Source of the DNA: Alloalcanivorax xiamenensis
GTDB lineage: Bacteria; Pseudomonadota; Gammaproteobacteria; Pseudomonadales; Alcanivoracaceae
Direction: 5' to 3'
Length of the DNA: 64,000 nt
Assembly (NCBI RefSeq): GCF_009846745.1
Contig: NZ_AQPF01000002.1
Span: forward strand, 186,001-250,000
The notes below the pieces were generated by a model that was not told the origin of the DNA, searched no databases, and was given only the letters and a program-made list of their open reading frames with translations. A program made the translations under genes and the position numbers. This document shows positions 26,393 through 35,046 of this stretch, piece after piece (positions within the stretch are counted from its first letter, which is position 1; every line of letters starts with the position of its first letter).

Positions 26393-27268
26393 AGTGTTTC
26401 TCTAGACCAGTTACAGGCCTTCGTCGTCGCCGCCGAGACCGGTTCGTTCTCCGCCGCCGCCCGGCGACTGCGCAAGGCCCAATCCGCCGTCAGCACCCAG
26501 ATCTCCAACCTGGAAGAGGACCTGGGGCTGGCGTTGTTCAGCCGCGCCGGGCGCAGCCCCACCCTGACCCCGGCCGGGGAACGGTTGCTGCTGGAGGCCC
26601 GGGTGATCCTCGACCGGCGCGAACACCTGATCGGCGTGGCCCGCAGCTTCGAAGCCCATGTGGAACAGCGGCTGGTGGTGGCGATTGACGAGATTTATCC
26701 GGAACAGGCCATGGCCGAGGTGTTCGCCGAATTCGCCCGGCACTTCCCCCACGTGGAACTGGAGCTGCTGTTCCCGATGATGGAGGACGTCAGCCGTCTG
26801 GTGCTGACCGGCCAGGCCGACATCGGTGTGATGTGGCGTCAGGAAATCCTGCCCACCGAGTTGGGCTTCCAAACCCTTGGCTGGGTGCCGATCAAAATGG
26901 TCTGCGGTAACCAACACCCATTAGCCAACGTACGGGTGGACTGGGAGGATCTGAAACGCCATCGCCAGATTCTGGTGGCCGCGCGCAACGACGGCCCCGA
27001 GAAACAGCGTTTACGAGTGGCACCGGAAGTGTGGTGGGTGGAAAGCCACTGGGTGATCCTGCAACTGGTGCGTCAGGGTATCGGCTGGGCCTTTGTCTCC
27101 AGCCATGTGATCAAGGCGTCACCGGTGGCGGCGGATCTGGCGATCCCGGAACTGCAGTTCGACGATTTTGATCTGCCGGTGGCGGTGGAGCTGGTCTGGC
27201 ACAAACAGCGCCCCTGTGGTCCAGCGGCCAAATGGCTGCGGGAACGCTTCGCCGCCATCCGAATCTGA
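26390..27268 (+). CDS. LysR-family regulator (AceR-like)
   Basis: A 292-residue regulator. The N-terminal winged helix (LDQLQAFVVAAETGSFSAAA, then QSAVSTQISNLEEDLGLALF) is followed by a periplasmic-binding-protein-like effector domain from about residue 90. It is divergent from the PACE efflux gene with an 89-base shared promoter region containing a LysR-like operator. By analogy with AceR it would activate the efflux gene when a biocide or polyamine ligand binds. This analogy is inference from family and position. Confidence 0.88.
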   Translation: MSVSLDQLQAFVVAAETGSFSAAARRLRKAQSAVSTQISNLEEDLGLALFSRAGRSPTLTPAGERLLLEARVILDRREHLIGVARSFEAHVEQRLVVAIDEIYPEQAMAEVFAEFARHFPHVELELLFPMMEDVSRLVLTGQADIGVMWRQEILPTELGFQTLGWVPIKMVCGNQHPLANVRVDWEDLKRHRQILVAARNDGPEKQRLRVAPEVWWVESHWVILQLVRQGIGWAFVSSHVIKASPVAADLAIPELQFDDFDLPVAVELVWHKQRPCGPAAKWLRERFAAIRI

Positions 27269-27381
27269 GGCCGTTTTTCTTCAGCGAAACACCAGCTCCG
27301 TTCTCACCATAGAAATAGAATCCACCACTGTCTGCGTATCACTCTCCTCAACCGGCCCGCTTCCGGCATGGTGAAAGAGAG

Positions 27382-27960
27382 TCAGGCCGGCGCGTCGGCT
27401 TCACCGGCATCGGGAAAACGCCGCGCCCAGGGCTCCGGCGCCAGTCGGGCGGTGTTAGCGATGAAACTGACGGTGGAATAGAACCCGCACAAAGCCAGCA
27501 CTTCCAACTGCTGCCCGGTTTCCCAATGCCGGACAAACAACGAGTGCGCCTCCTCACTCAAGTTGCCATCGTCATGCAGTTCATCAACCACCCGGATCAA
27601 GGCTTGTTGCTGTTCGGTCCAGCATGGTGCTTCCGCGGTCCCGTGCCGAGTGGCAACCAATTGTGCGTCATCCAGCCCCGCCGCCTTGGCGAACACCTTG
27701 GCGTGCACTCCCCATTCGTACTCGCATCCGTGATGCGCCGTGGTACGCAGAATGACGATTTCTCTGTCCCGCAACGGCAGGGGGCTGGCCTCGTCCAGCA
27801 ACCCCGCCGCGCCGAGTTTGCGTAACAGACGGGGACTGCGGGCGAAGACCCGGAACAGACTCAACACCTCACCCTCCCGTTGTGGGTAATACTTGTCCAG
27901 AATCGCTTGCGTCTCGGCATCGAAGGGCGGCCCCGAAAGGGGCTTCAAGTCGTGTGTCAT
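27382..27960 (-). CDS. Carboxymuconolactone decarboxylase/AhpD-like protein
   Basis: A 192-residue all-helical protein. The central segment REIVILRTTAHHGCEYEWGVHAKVFAKAAGL is typical of the family, with E-x-E-W-x-x-H. One cysteine is present (HHGCEYEW) in place of an AhpD CxxC, so a peroxiredoxin-like redox centre is unlikely to be complete. GGGAG precedes the ATG at 27960. It is divergent from an HxlR-family gene, and many such pairs respond to electrophiles. Function unproven. Confidence 0.85.
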   Translation of the reverse strand: MTHDLKPLSGPPFDAETQAILDKYYPQREGEVLSLFRVFARSPRLLRKLGAAGLLDEASPLPLRDREIVILRTTAHHGCEYEWGVHAKVFAKAAGLDDAQLVATRHGTAEAPCWTEQQQALIRVVDELHDDGNLSEEAHSLFVRHWETGQQLEVLALCGFYSTVSFIANTARLAPEPWARRFPDAGEADAPA

Positions 27961-27975
27961 TGTCGTCTCCCGGTC

Positions 27976-27992
27976 GCTACAATATGTGTAGC
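27976..27992. promoter_or_regulatory. Operator-like palindrome 1 (GCTAC-N7-GTAGC)
   Basis: A 17-base site with perfect 5-bp arms in the divergent promoter region. An identical-armed site lies 32 bases away centre to centre, about three helical turns. Confidence 0.65.
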
Positions 27993-28007
27993 ACATCTTC
28001 AGTCTCT

Positions 28008-28024
28008 GCTACTTCTTATGTAGC
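28008..28024. promoter_or_regulatory. Operator-like palindrome 2 (GCTAC-N7-GTAGC)
   Basis: Second copy with the same arms and the same seven-base spacer length, 27 bases before the HxlR start codon. The pair is likely bound by two dimers of the HxlR protein. Confidence 0.65.
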
Positions 28025-28051
28025 GGTCAAGTTATTCGACAAGGAATCACC

Positions 28052-28378
28052 ATGGCCAGGAAGACCGTCAGCCAACCCGTCCGGGGATCGACCTCCGGCC
28101 GCCCGATCATGGTATTGCTGGATATTCTCGGGCAACGCTGGACGCTCCGTATTTTGTGGGAACTGCGGGATGCCCCCCTGTCCTTCAGAGCCTTGCGTCA
28201 ACGCTGCGACCAGGTGTCACCCACGGTCCTGAATGATCGATTGAAAACCCTGCGCGAGCTGGATCTGGTTCAACGGGAAGACGGAACCGGTTATCGTCTC
28301 AGTCAGGCCGGGGAGGAACTGGAGAGCACGCTGCTGGCGCTCAACCGCTGGGCCGAACAGCACTGGGCCGGGCACTGA
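28052..28378 (+). CDS. HxlR-family winged-helix regulator
   Basis: A 108-residue DNA-binding protein consisting of the HxlR domain (DILGQRWTLRILWELRDAPL, FRALRQRCDQVSPTVLNDRL, then LVQREDGTGYRLSQAGEEL). HxlR proteins are dimeric and often sense aldehydes or quinones through cysteines; here the one Cys (RCDQVS) is in the recognition region. It is divergent from the AhpD-like gene with twin palindromes between, so it probably controls that gene and itself. An ATG at 28052 preceded by AAGGA is clear. Confidence 0.88.
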   Translation: MARKTVSQPVRGSTSGRPIMVLLDILGQRWTLRILWELRDAPLSFRALRQRCDQVSPTVLNDRLKTLRELDLVQREDGTGYRLSQAGEELESTLLALNRWAEQHWAGH

Positions 28379-28421
28379 GCCCCCTCTGCTTTGCCCCATC
28401 CGGCACCGGAAGGAAGCCTTC

Positions 28422-28644
28422 GTTGAAGGTTGGACCGTTGTACTGTTCAGTCGCCTGCTGGGCGCCCTGATCGGCCTGCCATTCGCCGTGCCGACGCTGA
28501 CGTCGCCCGATTGGCCGCAATGGGGATTGTTCGTGGGCCTGGTTGGTCCTCGGCCAACCCCTGGGGCTTCACCATTTGCTTGGTGCCCCACTGATGCTGG
28601 CCGGGGTTTATCTGACGTTGCCACGGGCCTCTTCGCCGGCCTGA
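28422..28644 (+). pseudogene. Remnant of an EamA/DMT transporter gene
   Basis: Two fragments in different frames together read as pieces of one transporter. In one frame (28422-28550) there is FSRLLGALIGLPFAVPTL followed by SPDWPQWGLFVGLVG. Then, one base out of phase (28546-28644), come LGQPLGLHHLLGAPLMLAGV and a stop, which is the usual last helix of an EamA protein. The middle of the second EamA repeat and everything upstream are missing. It overlaps the 3' end of the convergent symporter gene. This is a decayed gene with an internal deletion. Confidence 0.5.
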
Positions 28645-29555
28645 GTGGCTTTGGCGGACTCCTCCCGGCGCCGCCAATACCAGGCCAGCACGGCGCCAGA
28701 GAGGTTGTGCCAGACGCTGAACAAGGCGCCGGGCAAGGCGGCCATGGCGGTGAAGTGTTTTACCGCCAGCGCCACGCCGAGACCGGAATTCTGCATGCCC
28801 ACCTCAATGGCGAGGGTGCGGGCGCGACGCGGGTCGAAGCGGAACAGCCGGGCAACACCATAGCCGGCGGCCAGACCAATGCTGTTGTGCAGCACCACCG
28901 CCAGCATCACGAGAACGCCACCACTGGCGATCCGGGACTGGTTCAGAGCCACGATGATACCGATCACCAGAACAATGGCGGCCACGGAAATCAAGGGGAA
29001 GGCATCACGCACCCGGTCCAGTCGGGCGCCCAGGAAAGAGTTGATCAGAGTGCCGCCGATCACTGGCAATAAAACGATCTTCACCAGGGACGCCAGCATC
29101 GCCGCCACCGGCACGGGCAAGGTTTCGCCCAGGTACAGCCAGACCAAAGCCGGTGTGGCCAACACCGCCACCAGGGTGGAGACCGCGGTCATGGCGATGG
29201 AGAGCGCCACATCAGCGCGGGCCAGATAGCAAATCACGTTGGAAGCGGTGCCGCCGGGACAGGCGCCGACGATCACCAGACCGACCATCACCTCCGTGGG
29301 CAACGCCAGGATCTTGGCCACCAGCAACGCGGCCAGCGGCATGACCAAGTATTGAAGAACCACGCCCAGGCCAATCACCCCGGGCGCCTTGAACACGCGC
29401 AGAAAGTCATCCCAGGTCAGCGTCAGTCCCATACCGAACATGATCACCATCAGCAACGGCACGATCCAGTCGGACAGCGCCGCCAGCGGCGCCGGCATGA
29501 AATAGGCAAAGATGGAAAACAAAATCGCCCACAGCGGAAACAGTCTCGCGATCAT
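28608..29555 (-). CDS. Bile acid:sodium symporter (BASS) family transporter
   Basis: A 315-residue inner-membrane protein with nine to ten hydrophobic helices. Typical motifs are FGMGLTLTWDDFLRVFK (helix 2 region), VGACPGGTASNVICYLARAD (the discontinuous helix with the sodium site) and EVGMQNSGLGVALA (second crossover). Bacterial members import bile acids, pantoate, pyruvate or other organic anions with Na+, and the substrate here is unknown. It ends with a charged cytoplasmic tail. No neighbouring pathway gives a clue. Confidence 0.9.
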   Translation of the reverse strand: MIARLFPLWAILFSIFAYFMPAPLAALSDWIVPLLMVIMFGMGLTLTWDDFLRVFKAPGVIGLGVVLQYLVMPLAALLVAKILALPTEVMVGLVIVGACPGGTASNVICYLARADVALSIAMTAVSTLVAVLATPALVWLYLGETLPVPVAAMLASLVKIVLLPVIGGTLINSFLGARLDRVRDAFPLISVAAIVLVIGIIVALNQSRIASGGVLVMLAVVLHNSIGLAAGYGVARLFRFDPRRARTLAIEVGMQNSGLGVALAVKHFTAMAALPGALFSVWHNLSGAVLAWYWRRREESAKATQAGEEARGNVR

Positions 29556-29606
29556 GCCCTGCCCTCGTTTCTGATGTTGTTATTCTGGGTAACGCCACGC
29601 CGGGAG

Positions 29607-30377
29607 TCAGTCAGTGCCCTCGCGCGCCTTGATCGACGCGAAATCCTCGTCGTTCAATTCCGGCAGTTGCTCGTCGCAGCCCTGAATCCCCTGGCGCCGC
29701 AGGTTCTCGCAAACCCGGTCCAGCTTGCCGTCCACCGCGTGCATATGATCCAGCAGCGTGCCAATGGCTTCCGCCACCGGGTCGGGCATGTCGTTGCTGA
29801 CGCCATAAGCCTGGAAGCCGATTTTCTCCGCCATTTCCCGGCGGTTACGCTCCTGCTCATTAGCCGGCTGGCGAATCACCCGGCCGGGAATACCGATCAC
29901 CGTGGCCCCCTCCGGCACCTCTTTGGTGACCACCGAGTTGGAACCGATCTTGGCGTTCTTGTGCACAATGAAAGGGCCCAGCACCTTGGCACCGGCACCG
30001 ACCACCACGCCGTCTTCCAGAGTCGGGTGGCGCTTGCCCTTGTTCCAGCTGGTGCCCCCCAGGGTGACGCCGTGATAGAGCGTGACGTCGTCGCCGATTT
30101 CCGCGGTTTCGCCAATCACCACCCCCATGCCGTGATCGATGAAGAAGCGCCGGCCAATGCGCGCTCCGGGATGAATCTCGATGCCGGTCAGCCAGCGGCT
30201 GAAAGTGGAGATCAACCGAGCGAGCAGTTTCAGACCACGCCGCCAGCACCAGTGCGCCAGCCGATGGAACAAGACGGCGTGCAGCCCCGGATAATTCAGC
30301 AATACCTCAAGGGTGTTACGCGCCGCCGGGTCACGGTGAAAGACGGATTGGATGTCCTCTTTGATCTGCTCGAACAT
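29607..30377 (-). CDS. cysE: Serine O-acetyltransferase
   Basis: Makes O-acetylserine from serine and acetyl-CoA, the entry to cysteine. The 256-residue protein has an N-terminal helical domain (FEQIKEDIQSVFHRDPAARN) and a left-handed hexapeptide-repeat domain with the catalytic FIDHGMGVVIGETAEIGDD and LGGTSWNKGKRHP segments. It follows trmJ by 29 bases, the arrangement seen in pseudomonads, where iscR often comes next; here the next gene is a convergent-free BASS transporter instead, so the isc cluster is elsewhere. Confidence 0.95.
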   Translation of the reverse strand: MFEQIKEDIQSVFHRDPAARNTLEVLLNYPGLHAVLFHRLAHWCWRRGLKLLARLISTFSRWLTGIEIHPGARIGRRFFIDHGMGVVIGETAEIGDDVTLYHGVTLGGTSWNKGKRHPTLEDGVVVGAGAKVLGPFIVHKNAKIGSNSVVTKEVPEGATVIGIPGRVIRQPANEQERNRREMAEKIGFQAYGVSNDMPDPVAEAIGTLLDHMHAVDGKLDRVCENLRRQGIQGCDEQLPELNDEDFASIKAREGTD

Positions 30378-30406
30378 AGTTACCTCTGAGAGCCTGTTTG
30401 CCTGCT

Positions 30407-31174
30407 CTATGAGCGGTCATCCAGGGCCTTCTCAATGGCCACCAGGGTGCCGCGCAGGATATTGATTTCCATTCTGTCGGGGCGTGCGCGCAGGAACAAT
30501 CGCCGCATGCGGGTCATCACCTGGGCCGGTTTCTCCGGGTCCAGGAAGTCACTGCGCACCATGATCCGCTCCAGATGATCGAGGAAGTGCTGGACCGCGT
30601 CGTTGCTGGCCGCCGGCTCGTCCCAGTACATCCGGGGTGGCGTCATGGTGGCGCGATTGGCCCGCGCAGCCTTCGGCACGGTGTCGTCGTCAGCCAGTAC
30701 CAAACGCAGTTCATAGGCAATCAACTGCACCGCCGACGCCACGTTCAGCACACCATACTCCGGGTTGGTGGGCACGGAAACATGCAGGTTACAGCGGTGC
30801 AGTTCTTCGTTGGTCAGGCCACGATCCTCACGCCCGAACAGCACCGCGATACGAGCATCGGCGGGCTCCTGTTCCAGTTGCTGGCCAAGCTCACGTGGCG
30901 TCAGGCAGGGCCAGGGGATACGGCGGCGGCGGGCACTGGTGCCCACCACCAGAGTGGCGCCTTCCAGGGCTTCGTCCAGGCTCTCGCAAACCCGGGCCGC
31001 GGCGAGAATGTCACCAGCGCCGGAGGCACGGGACGTGGCTTCGGCACTGGGGTAGATCTTGGGCGTCACCAGGCGCAGGTCGCTCAGCCCCATGGTCTTC
31101 ATGGCACGGGCCGCCGCGCCGATATTGCCCGGGTGGGTGGTCCCCACCATCACCACGCGCACGTTATCTAACAT
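30407..31174 (-). CDS. trmJ: tRNA (cytidine/uridine-2'-O-)-methyltransferase TrmJ
   Basis: A SPOUT methyltransferase that modifies ribose at position 32 of several tRNAs. The 255-residue protein has N-terminal VMVGTTHPGNIGAAARAMKTMGL, VVGTSARRR, VLFGREDRGLTNEEL and NPEYGVLNVASAVQLIAYELR, the knotted SAM-binding region, and a C-terminal helical extension. It is divergent from suhB with 131 bases between and probably co-transcribed with cysE. Confidence 0.94.
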   Translation of the reverse strand: MLDNVRVVMVGTTHPGNIGAAARAMKTMGLSDLRLVTPKIYPSAEATSRASGAGDILAAARVCESLDEALEGATLVVGTSARRRRIPWPCLTPRELGQQLEQEPADARIAVLFGREDRGLTNEELHRCNLHVSVPTNPEYGVLNVASAVQLIAYELRLVLADDDTVPKAARANRATMTPPRMYWDEPAASNDAVQHFLDHLERIMVRSDFLDPEKPAQVMTRMRRLFLRARPDRMEINILRGTLVAIEKALDDRS

Positions 31175-31305
31175 GATGTATCCAGATCACGGGAAAGAAG
31201 GGAGTTTAACAGATTCTCACCTGCCCACGGTCCTCCGCCTCTGCTAAACTTCGCGGCAACACGGCCGTTGGCCGAATCGCTCTTTTAAACCGACAGGATA
31301 CCGGC

Positions 31306-32127
31306 ATGCACGCGCCGCAAGTGAACATTGCTCTGCGAGCCGCCCGCCAGGCGGGCAATCTGATCCGCCGCGCGGCGGAGAACAACGATCCCCTGACCGT
31401 GGATCAAAAGGGCATGAACGACTTCGTCACCCAGGTGGACCGGGCGGCGGAAGCTCGCATCATCGAGGTGATTCGCAAAGCCTATCCGCAACACGGCATC
31501 CTCGCCGAAGAAGGCGGCGAAATCGCCGGCACCGGTGAAGGTGTCGATTATCAATGGATCATTGATCCTCTGGACGGCACCACCAACTTCATCCACGATT
31601 TTCCGCAATATTGCGTTTCCATTGCCCTGGCCATCAAAGGCCGGGTCGAGCACGCGGTGGTCTACGATCCGCTGCGGGACGAGGAATTCACCGCCAGCCG
31701 CGGTCGCGGCGCGGCCCTCAACGGCCGCCGCATCCGGGTCAGCAAGCGCGCCGGCCTGTCCGGCGCCCTGATCGGCACCGGCTTTCCGTTCCGCGCCGAC
31801 CAGGTCCAGCATCTGGACGCTTATCTCGGCATGTTCAAGTCCATCGCCGAATCCGCCGCCGGCCTGCGCCGTCCCGGCTCCGCCGCCCTTGATCTGGCCT
31901 GGGTCGCCGCCGGACGCATGGACGGTTTCTTCGAGATCGGCCTGGCGCCCTGGGATATGGCCGCGGGCACGCTGCTGATCACCGAAGCCGGCGGCCTGGT
32001 GGGCGATCTCGCCGGCGGCCACGGACACCTGGACTTCGGCCATGTGGTGGCCGGAGCACCCAAGGTCTTCAAGGGCCTGCTGCAAAAAATCCAGCCTCAT
32101 CTCACCGCCGCTCTACGCCGCCAGTAA
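31306..32127 (+). CDS. suhB: Inositol-1-monophosphatase SuhB
   Basis: A 273-residue Mg2+-dependent phosphatase that in enterobacteria also joins the rRNA transcription antitermination complex. Metal-binding motifs are EEGGE near residue 68, DPLDGTTNFIHDFP near 86 and WDMAAGTLLITEAGG near 217. AGGA precedes the ATG. The gene order suhB / trmJ-cysE is conserved. Confidence 0.94.
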   Translation: MHAPQVNIALRAARQAGNLIRRAAENNDPLTVDQKGMNDFVTQVDRAAEARIIEVIRKAYPQHGILAEEGGEIAGTGEGVDYQWIIDPLDGTTNFIHDFPQYCVSIALAIKGRVEHAVVYDPLRDEEFTASRGRGAALNGRRIRVSKRAGLSGALIGTGFPFRADQVQHLDAYLGMFKSIAESAAGLRRPGSAALDLAWVAAGRMDGFFEIGLAPWDMAAGTLLITEAGGLVGDLAGGHGHLDFGHVVAGAPKVFKGLLQKIQPHLTAALRRQ

Positions 32128-32191
32128 GTCCTTGGCGGACCCGCTCCCAACGGGGCCGCCACCTACCTGTTTTTCTCGATCACGCCGATTT

Positions 32192-32206
32192 GTAAATCCG
32201 ATTTAC
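32192..32206. promoter_or_regulatory. Palindrome upstream of the catabolic operon
   Basis: GTAAATC-C-GATTTAC is a perfect 7-bp inverted repeat, with a further CGATTT directly to its left. It stands 100 bases upstream of the first gene of the operon, in an AT-richer patch. It is a candidate operator for an unlinked regulator. Confidence 0.5.
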
Positions 32207-32305
32207 CGGGGGATGGGATTGCAGGCCGGGCTCTGCTAGCGTAACCCTATACCTCTATTCTCACGGGCGCGGCCGCACTTGATGCGCTTTCAGGAGAGCC
32301 ACGCC

Positions 32306-33760
32306 ATGACCCAGCACAACCTCAAGGACTCTGATCTGTTCCGCCAGCAGTGTTTCATCAACGGGCAGTGGTGTGATGCCGAGGGTGGCGCCACCCTGGA
32401 CGTGGACAATCCCGCCACCGGAGAGATCATCGGCACCGTGCCGCGCATGGTGGAAGAGGGAACCCGGCAGGCCATCGCCGCCGCCGACAATGCCCTGCCC
32501 GCCTGGCGTGACAAAACCGCCGAGGAGCGCGGCAAGTTGCTCTACGCCTGGTATGAGTTGATGATGGCGCACCAGGACGACCTGGCCACCATCATGACCC
32601 TGGAACAAGGCAAGCCGTTCGCCGAATCCAAGGGCGAGATCGCTTATGCCGCCTCCTTCCTGAAATGGTTCGCCGAGGAAGCCCGGCGCGCCTATGGCGA
32701 CACCATTCCCGGAGCCCGTCCCGGCCAGCGTATCGTGGTGATCAAGCAACCCATCGGCGTCACCGCCGCGATCACTCCCTGGAACTTCCCCTCGTCCATG
32801 ATCACCCGCAAGGCCGGCGCCGCCCTGGCCGCCGGCTGCACCATGGTGGTCAAACCGGCCAGCGCCACTCCCTACTCCGCGCTGGCACTGGGTGAACTGG
32901 CTATCCGGGCCGGCATTCCCGCCGGTGTGATCAACGTGATCACCGGTTCCGCCGCCGCCATTTCCACCACCATCACCCAGTCTCCGGTGGTGCGCAAAGT
33001 CAGCTTCACCGGCTCCACCGAAGTGGGTAGCCAGTTGATGGCGCAGTGCGCCGAGCACATCCAGAAGGTGTCCCTGGAACTGGGCGGCAACGCGCCGTTC
33101 ATCGTCTTCGACGACGCCGATCTGGACAAAGCGGTGGAAGGCGCCATCGCCAGCAAATTCCGCAACACCGGGCAAACCTGTGTATGCGTGAACCGGTTCC
33201 TGGTACAGGATGGCGTGCACGATGCCTTCGTGGAAAAACTGGCGGCGGCGATCAACCAACTGAAAGTGGGCGATGGCTTCGAGGACGGCGTCACCCAGGC
33301 ACCGCTGATCAATGGTGGCGCGGTGAAAAAAGTGCTTGAACACATCGAGGACGCCAAGTCCAAGGGCGCCAAGGTGGTGGTCGGCGGCGCCGCCCATGAA
33401 CGTGGTGGCAACTTCGTGCAGCCAACGCTCATCACCGGCGCCACTCAGGACATGGAGTTCTGCCACGAGGAAACCTTCGGGCCGCTGGCCGCGGTGATCC
33501 GCTTCCAGGACGAGCAGGAAGCGATCCAACTGGCCAACGACACCCCATTCGGCCTTGCTTCCTATTTCTACAGCGAAAACATCCATCGCGTGTGGCGCGT
33601 GGCGGAAGCGCTGGAAGCCGGCATGGTGGGTATCAACGAAGGTCTGATCTCCAACGCCGCCGCCCCGTTCGGTGGCGTCAAGGAATCCGGCCTGGGCCGT
33701 GAAGGCTCCCATTACGGCATGGAAGAGTATCTGGAAGCGAAATACCTCTGCATGGGCTGA
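32306..33760 (+). CDS. gabD: NAD(P)-dependent succinate-semialdehyde-type dehydrogenase
   Basis: A 484-residue aldehyde dehydrogenase of the GabD group, which oxidises succinate semialdehyde (or glutarate semialdehyde) to the diacid. Key segments are TPWNFPSSMITRKAGAALAA, the catalytic Glu in VSLELGGNAPFIVFDDADLD and the catalytic Cys in FRNTGQTCVCVNRFLVQ, with a second Cys two residues on as in GabD enzymes. The ATG at 32306 has AGGAGAG upstream. It is the first gene of a six-gene operon in which a class III aminotransferase would supply its semialdehyde substrate. Confidence 0.9.
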   Translation: MTQHNLKDSDLFRQQCFINGQWCDAEGGATLDVDNPATGEIIGTVPRMVEEGTRQAIAAADNALPAWRDKTAEERGKLLYAWYELMMAHQDDLATIMTLEQGKPFAESKGEIAYAASFLKWFAEEARRAYGDTIPGARPGQRIVVIKQPIGVTAAITPWNFPSSMITRKAGAALAAGCTMVVKPASATPYSALALGELAIRAGIPAGVINVITGSAAAISTTITQSPVVRKVSFTGSTEVGSQLMAQCAEHIQKVSLELGGNAPFIVFDDADLDKAVEGAIASKFRNTGQTCVCVNRFLVQDGVHDAFVEKLAAAINQLKVGDGFEDGVTQAPLINGGAVKKVLEHIEDAKSKGAKVVVGGAAHERGGNFVQPTLITGATQDMEFCHEETFGPLAAVIRFQDEQEAIQLANDTPFGLASYFYSENIHRVWRVAEALEAGMVGINEGLISNAAAPFGGVKESGLGREGSHYGMEEYLEAKYLCMG

Positions 33761-33763
33761 TAA

Positions 33764-34972
33764 ATGACCATGGTTTCCATCGCGTTACTGCCCGGTGACG
33801 GTATCGGCGGCGAGGTGATGGCCGCCACCGTGCCGGTCCTCGATACACTGATCCAGCGGCACCGGTTGCCGCTGGATTACCGGATCCTCCCCTGGCCCGC
33901 CACCGAATGGCACCGGCAACACGGCAGCATGATGCCGGACGACGCGCTCGACCAGTTGCTCGGCTACGATGCCTTGCTGCTGGGGGCGCTGGGGGATCCG
34001 GGTCCCCTGGAGCAAGCGGACCGCTATCGCCTGCCCGACAGCATTTCCCTGGCCCCTTTGCTGGCACTGCGCAAATCGCTCAATCTCTGGGCCTGCGAGC
34101 GCCCCGCCCGTTATCACCCCGGCGTTCCCTGCTACCTGTCCGATCCGCGCGCCAAGGAACTGGACATGCTGGTGATCCGGGAAAACAGCGAAGGCGAATA
34201 CGCCGGCCAGGGCGGCCGGCTGCGCGCCGGCACCGAAGACGAGGTCGCCACCCAACTGGAAGTGTTCACCTACGCCGCCACCGAACGGCTGATCCGCCAT
34301 GCTTTCGAACGGGCCCGGCAACGGGCGCGGGAGCGCCGCGATGAAAAACGCGTGCGCGCTTTCACCGGCCCCGAGGGCGAAACCCGGGAATCCCAGGTTT
34401 GCCTGATCACCAAACGGAACGCCCAGGCCTTCTGGGGCGGTCTCTATGACCGCGTTTTCCAGCAGGTGGCGAAGGAATACGCGGATGTCGCCACCCACCA
34501 CGAACTGGTGGACGCGGCGGCGATGAAATTCGTGCAATGCCCCTGGCGCTTCGATGTGGTGGTGGCCAGCAACCTGCATGGCGACATTCTTACCGATCTG
34601 GCCGCGGTCCTGGCCGGTGGTCTGGGGGTGGCGCCTTCCGCCAATATCAACCCCGCCGATCTCAGTGTGCCAGCGTTGTTTGAACCGACCCATGGCTCGG
34701 CACCGGATATCGCCGGCCGTAATCTGGCCGACCCGCGCGCCACTTTGTTCAGTCTGGCGCTGCTGTTGCAATGGTTAGGAGAACGGTTAGGAAAACGGTT
34801 GGGGCAGCGCTCGGATGCCACCGCCGATATTAAGAACTCGAATGAAAAAAGTCGGCTTTTTTATAGCGCCGCACACCAATTGCATGAGACGCTGATTACG
34901 GATCTCGCTGCCGGACATCCGGTCAGTGGCACCGATGCCGTGGGCCGACGCATAGCCAACGCTCTACGGTAA
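33764..34972 (+). CDS. Isocitrate/isopropylmalate dehydrogenase-family enzyme
   Basis: A 402-residue NAD(P)-dependent beta-decarboxylating dehydrogenase. It has GDGIGGEVM, the nucleotide/metal segment DMLVIRENSEGEYAGQGG, the TYAATERLIRHAFERAR helix and VVVASNLHGDILTDLAA with the metal-binding Asp residues, then FEPTHGSAPDIAG. The ENSEGEY motif and length suggest the tartrate/D-malate dehydrogenase branch more than LeuB. Residues 300-345 contain an extra low-complexity stretch (LGERLGKRLGQR). It begins three bases after gabD. Exact substrate not determinable. Confidence 0.85.
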   Translation: MTMVSIALLPGDGIGGEVMAATVPVLDTLIQRHRLPLDYRILPWPATEWHRQHGSMMPDDALDQLLGYDALLLGALGDPGPLEQADRYRLPDSISLAPLLALRKSLNLWACERPARYHPGVPCYLSDPRAKELDMLVIRENSEGEYAGQGGRLRAGTEDEVATQLEVFTYAATERLIRHAFERARQRARERRDEKRVRAFTGPEGETRESQVCLITKRNAQAFWGGLYDRVFQQVAKEYADVATHHELVDAAAMKFVQCPWRFDVVVASNLHGDILTDLAAVLAGGLGVAPSANINPADLSVPALFEPTHGSAPDIAGRNLADPRATLFSLALLLQWLGERLGKRLGQRSDATADIKNSNEKSRLFYSAAHQLHETLITDLAAGHPVSGTDAVGRRIANALR

Positions 34973-35046
34973 GCCGAACGGCATCGGCGCTGGCCCCCGG
35001 GGCTTAGAAGCCTGTTCAAGGGCTCTACGACACGGAGGAGAGAGCG

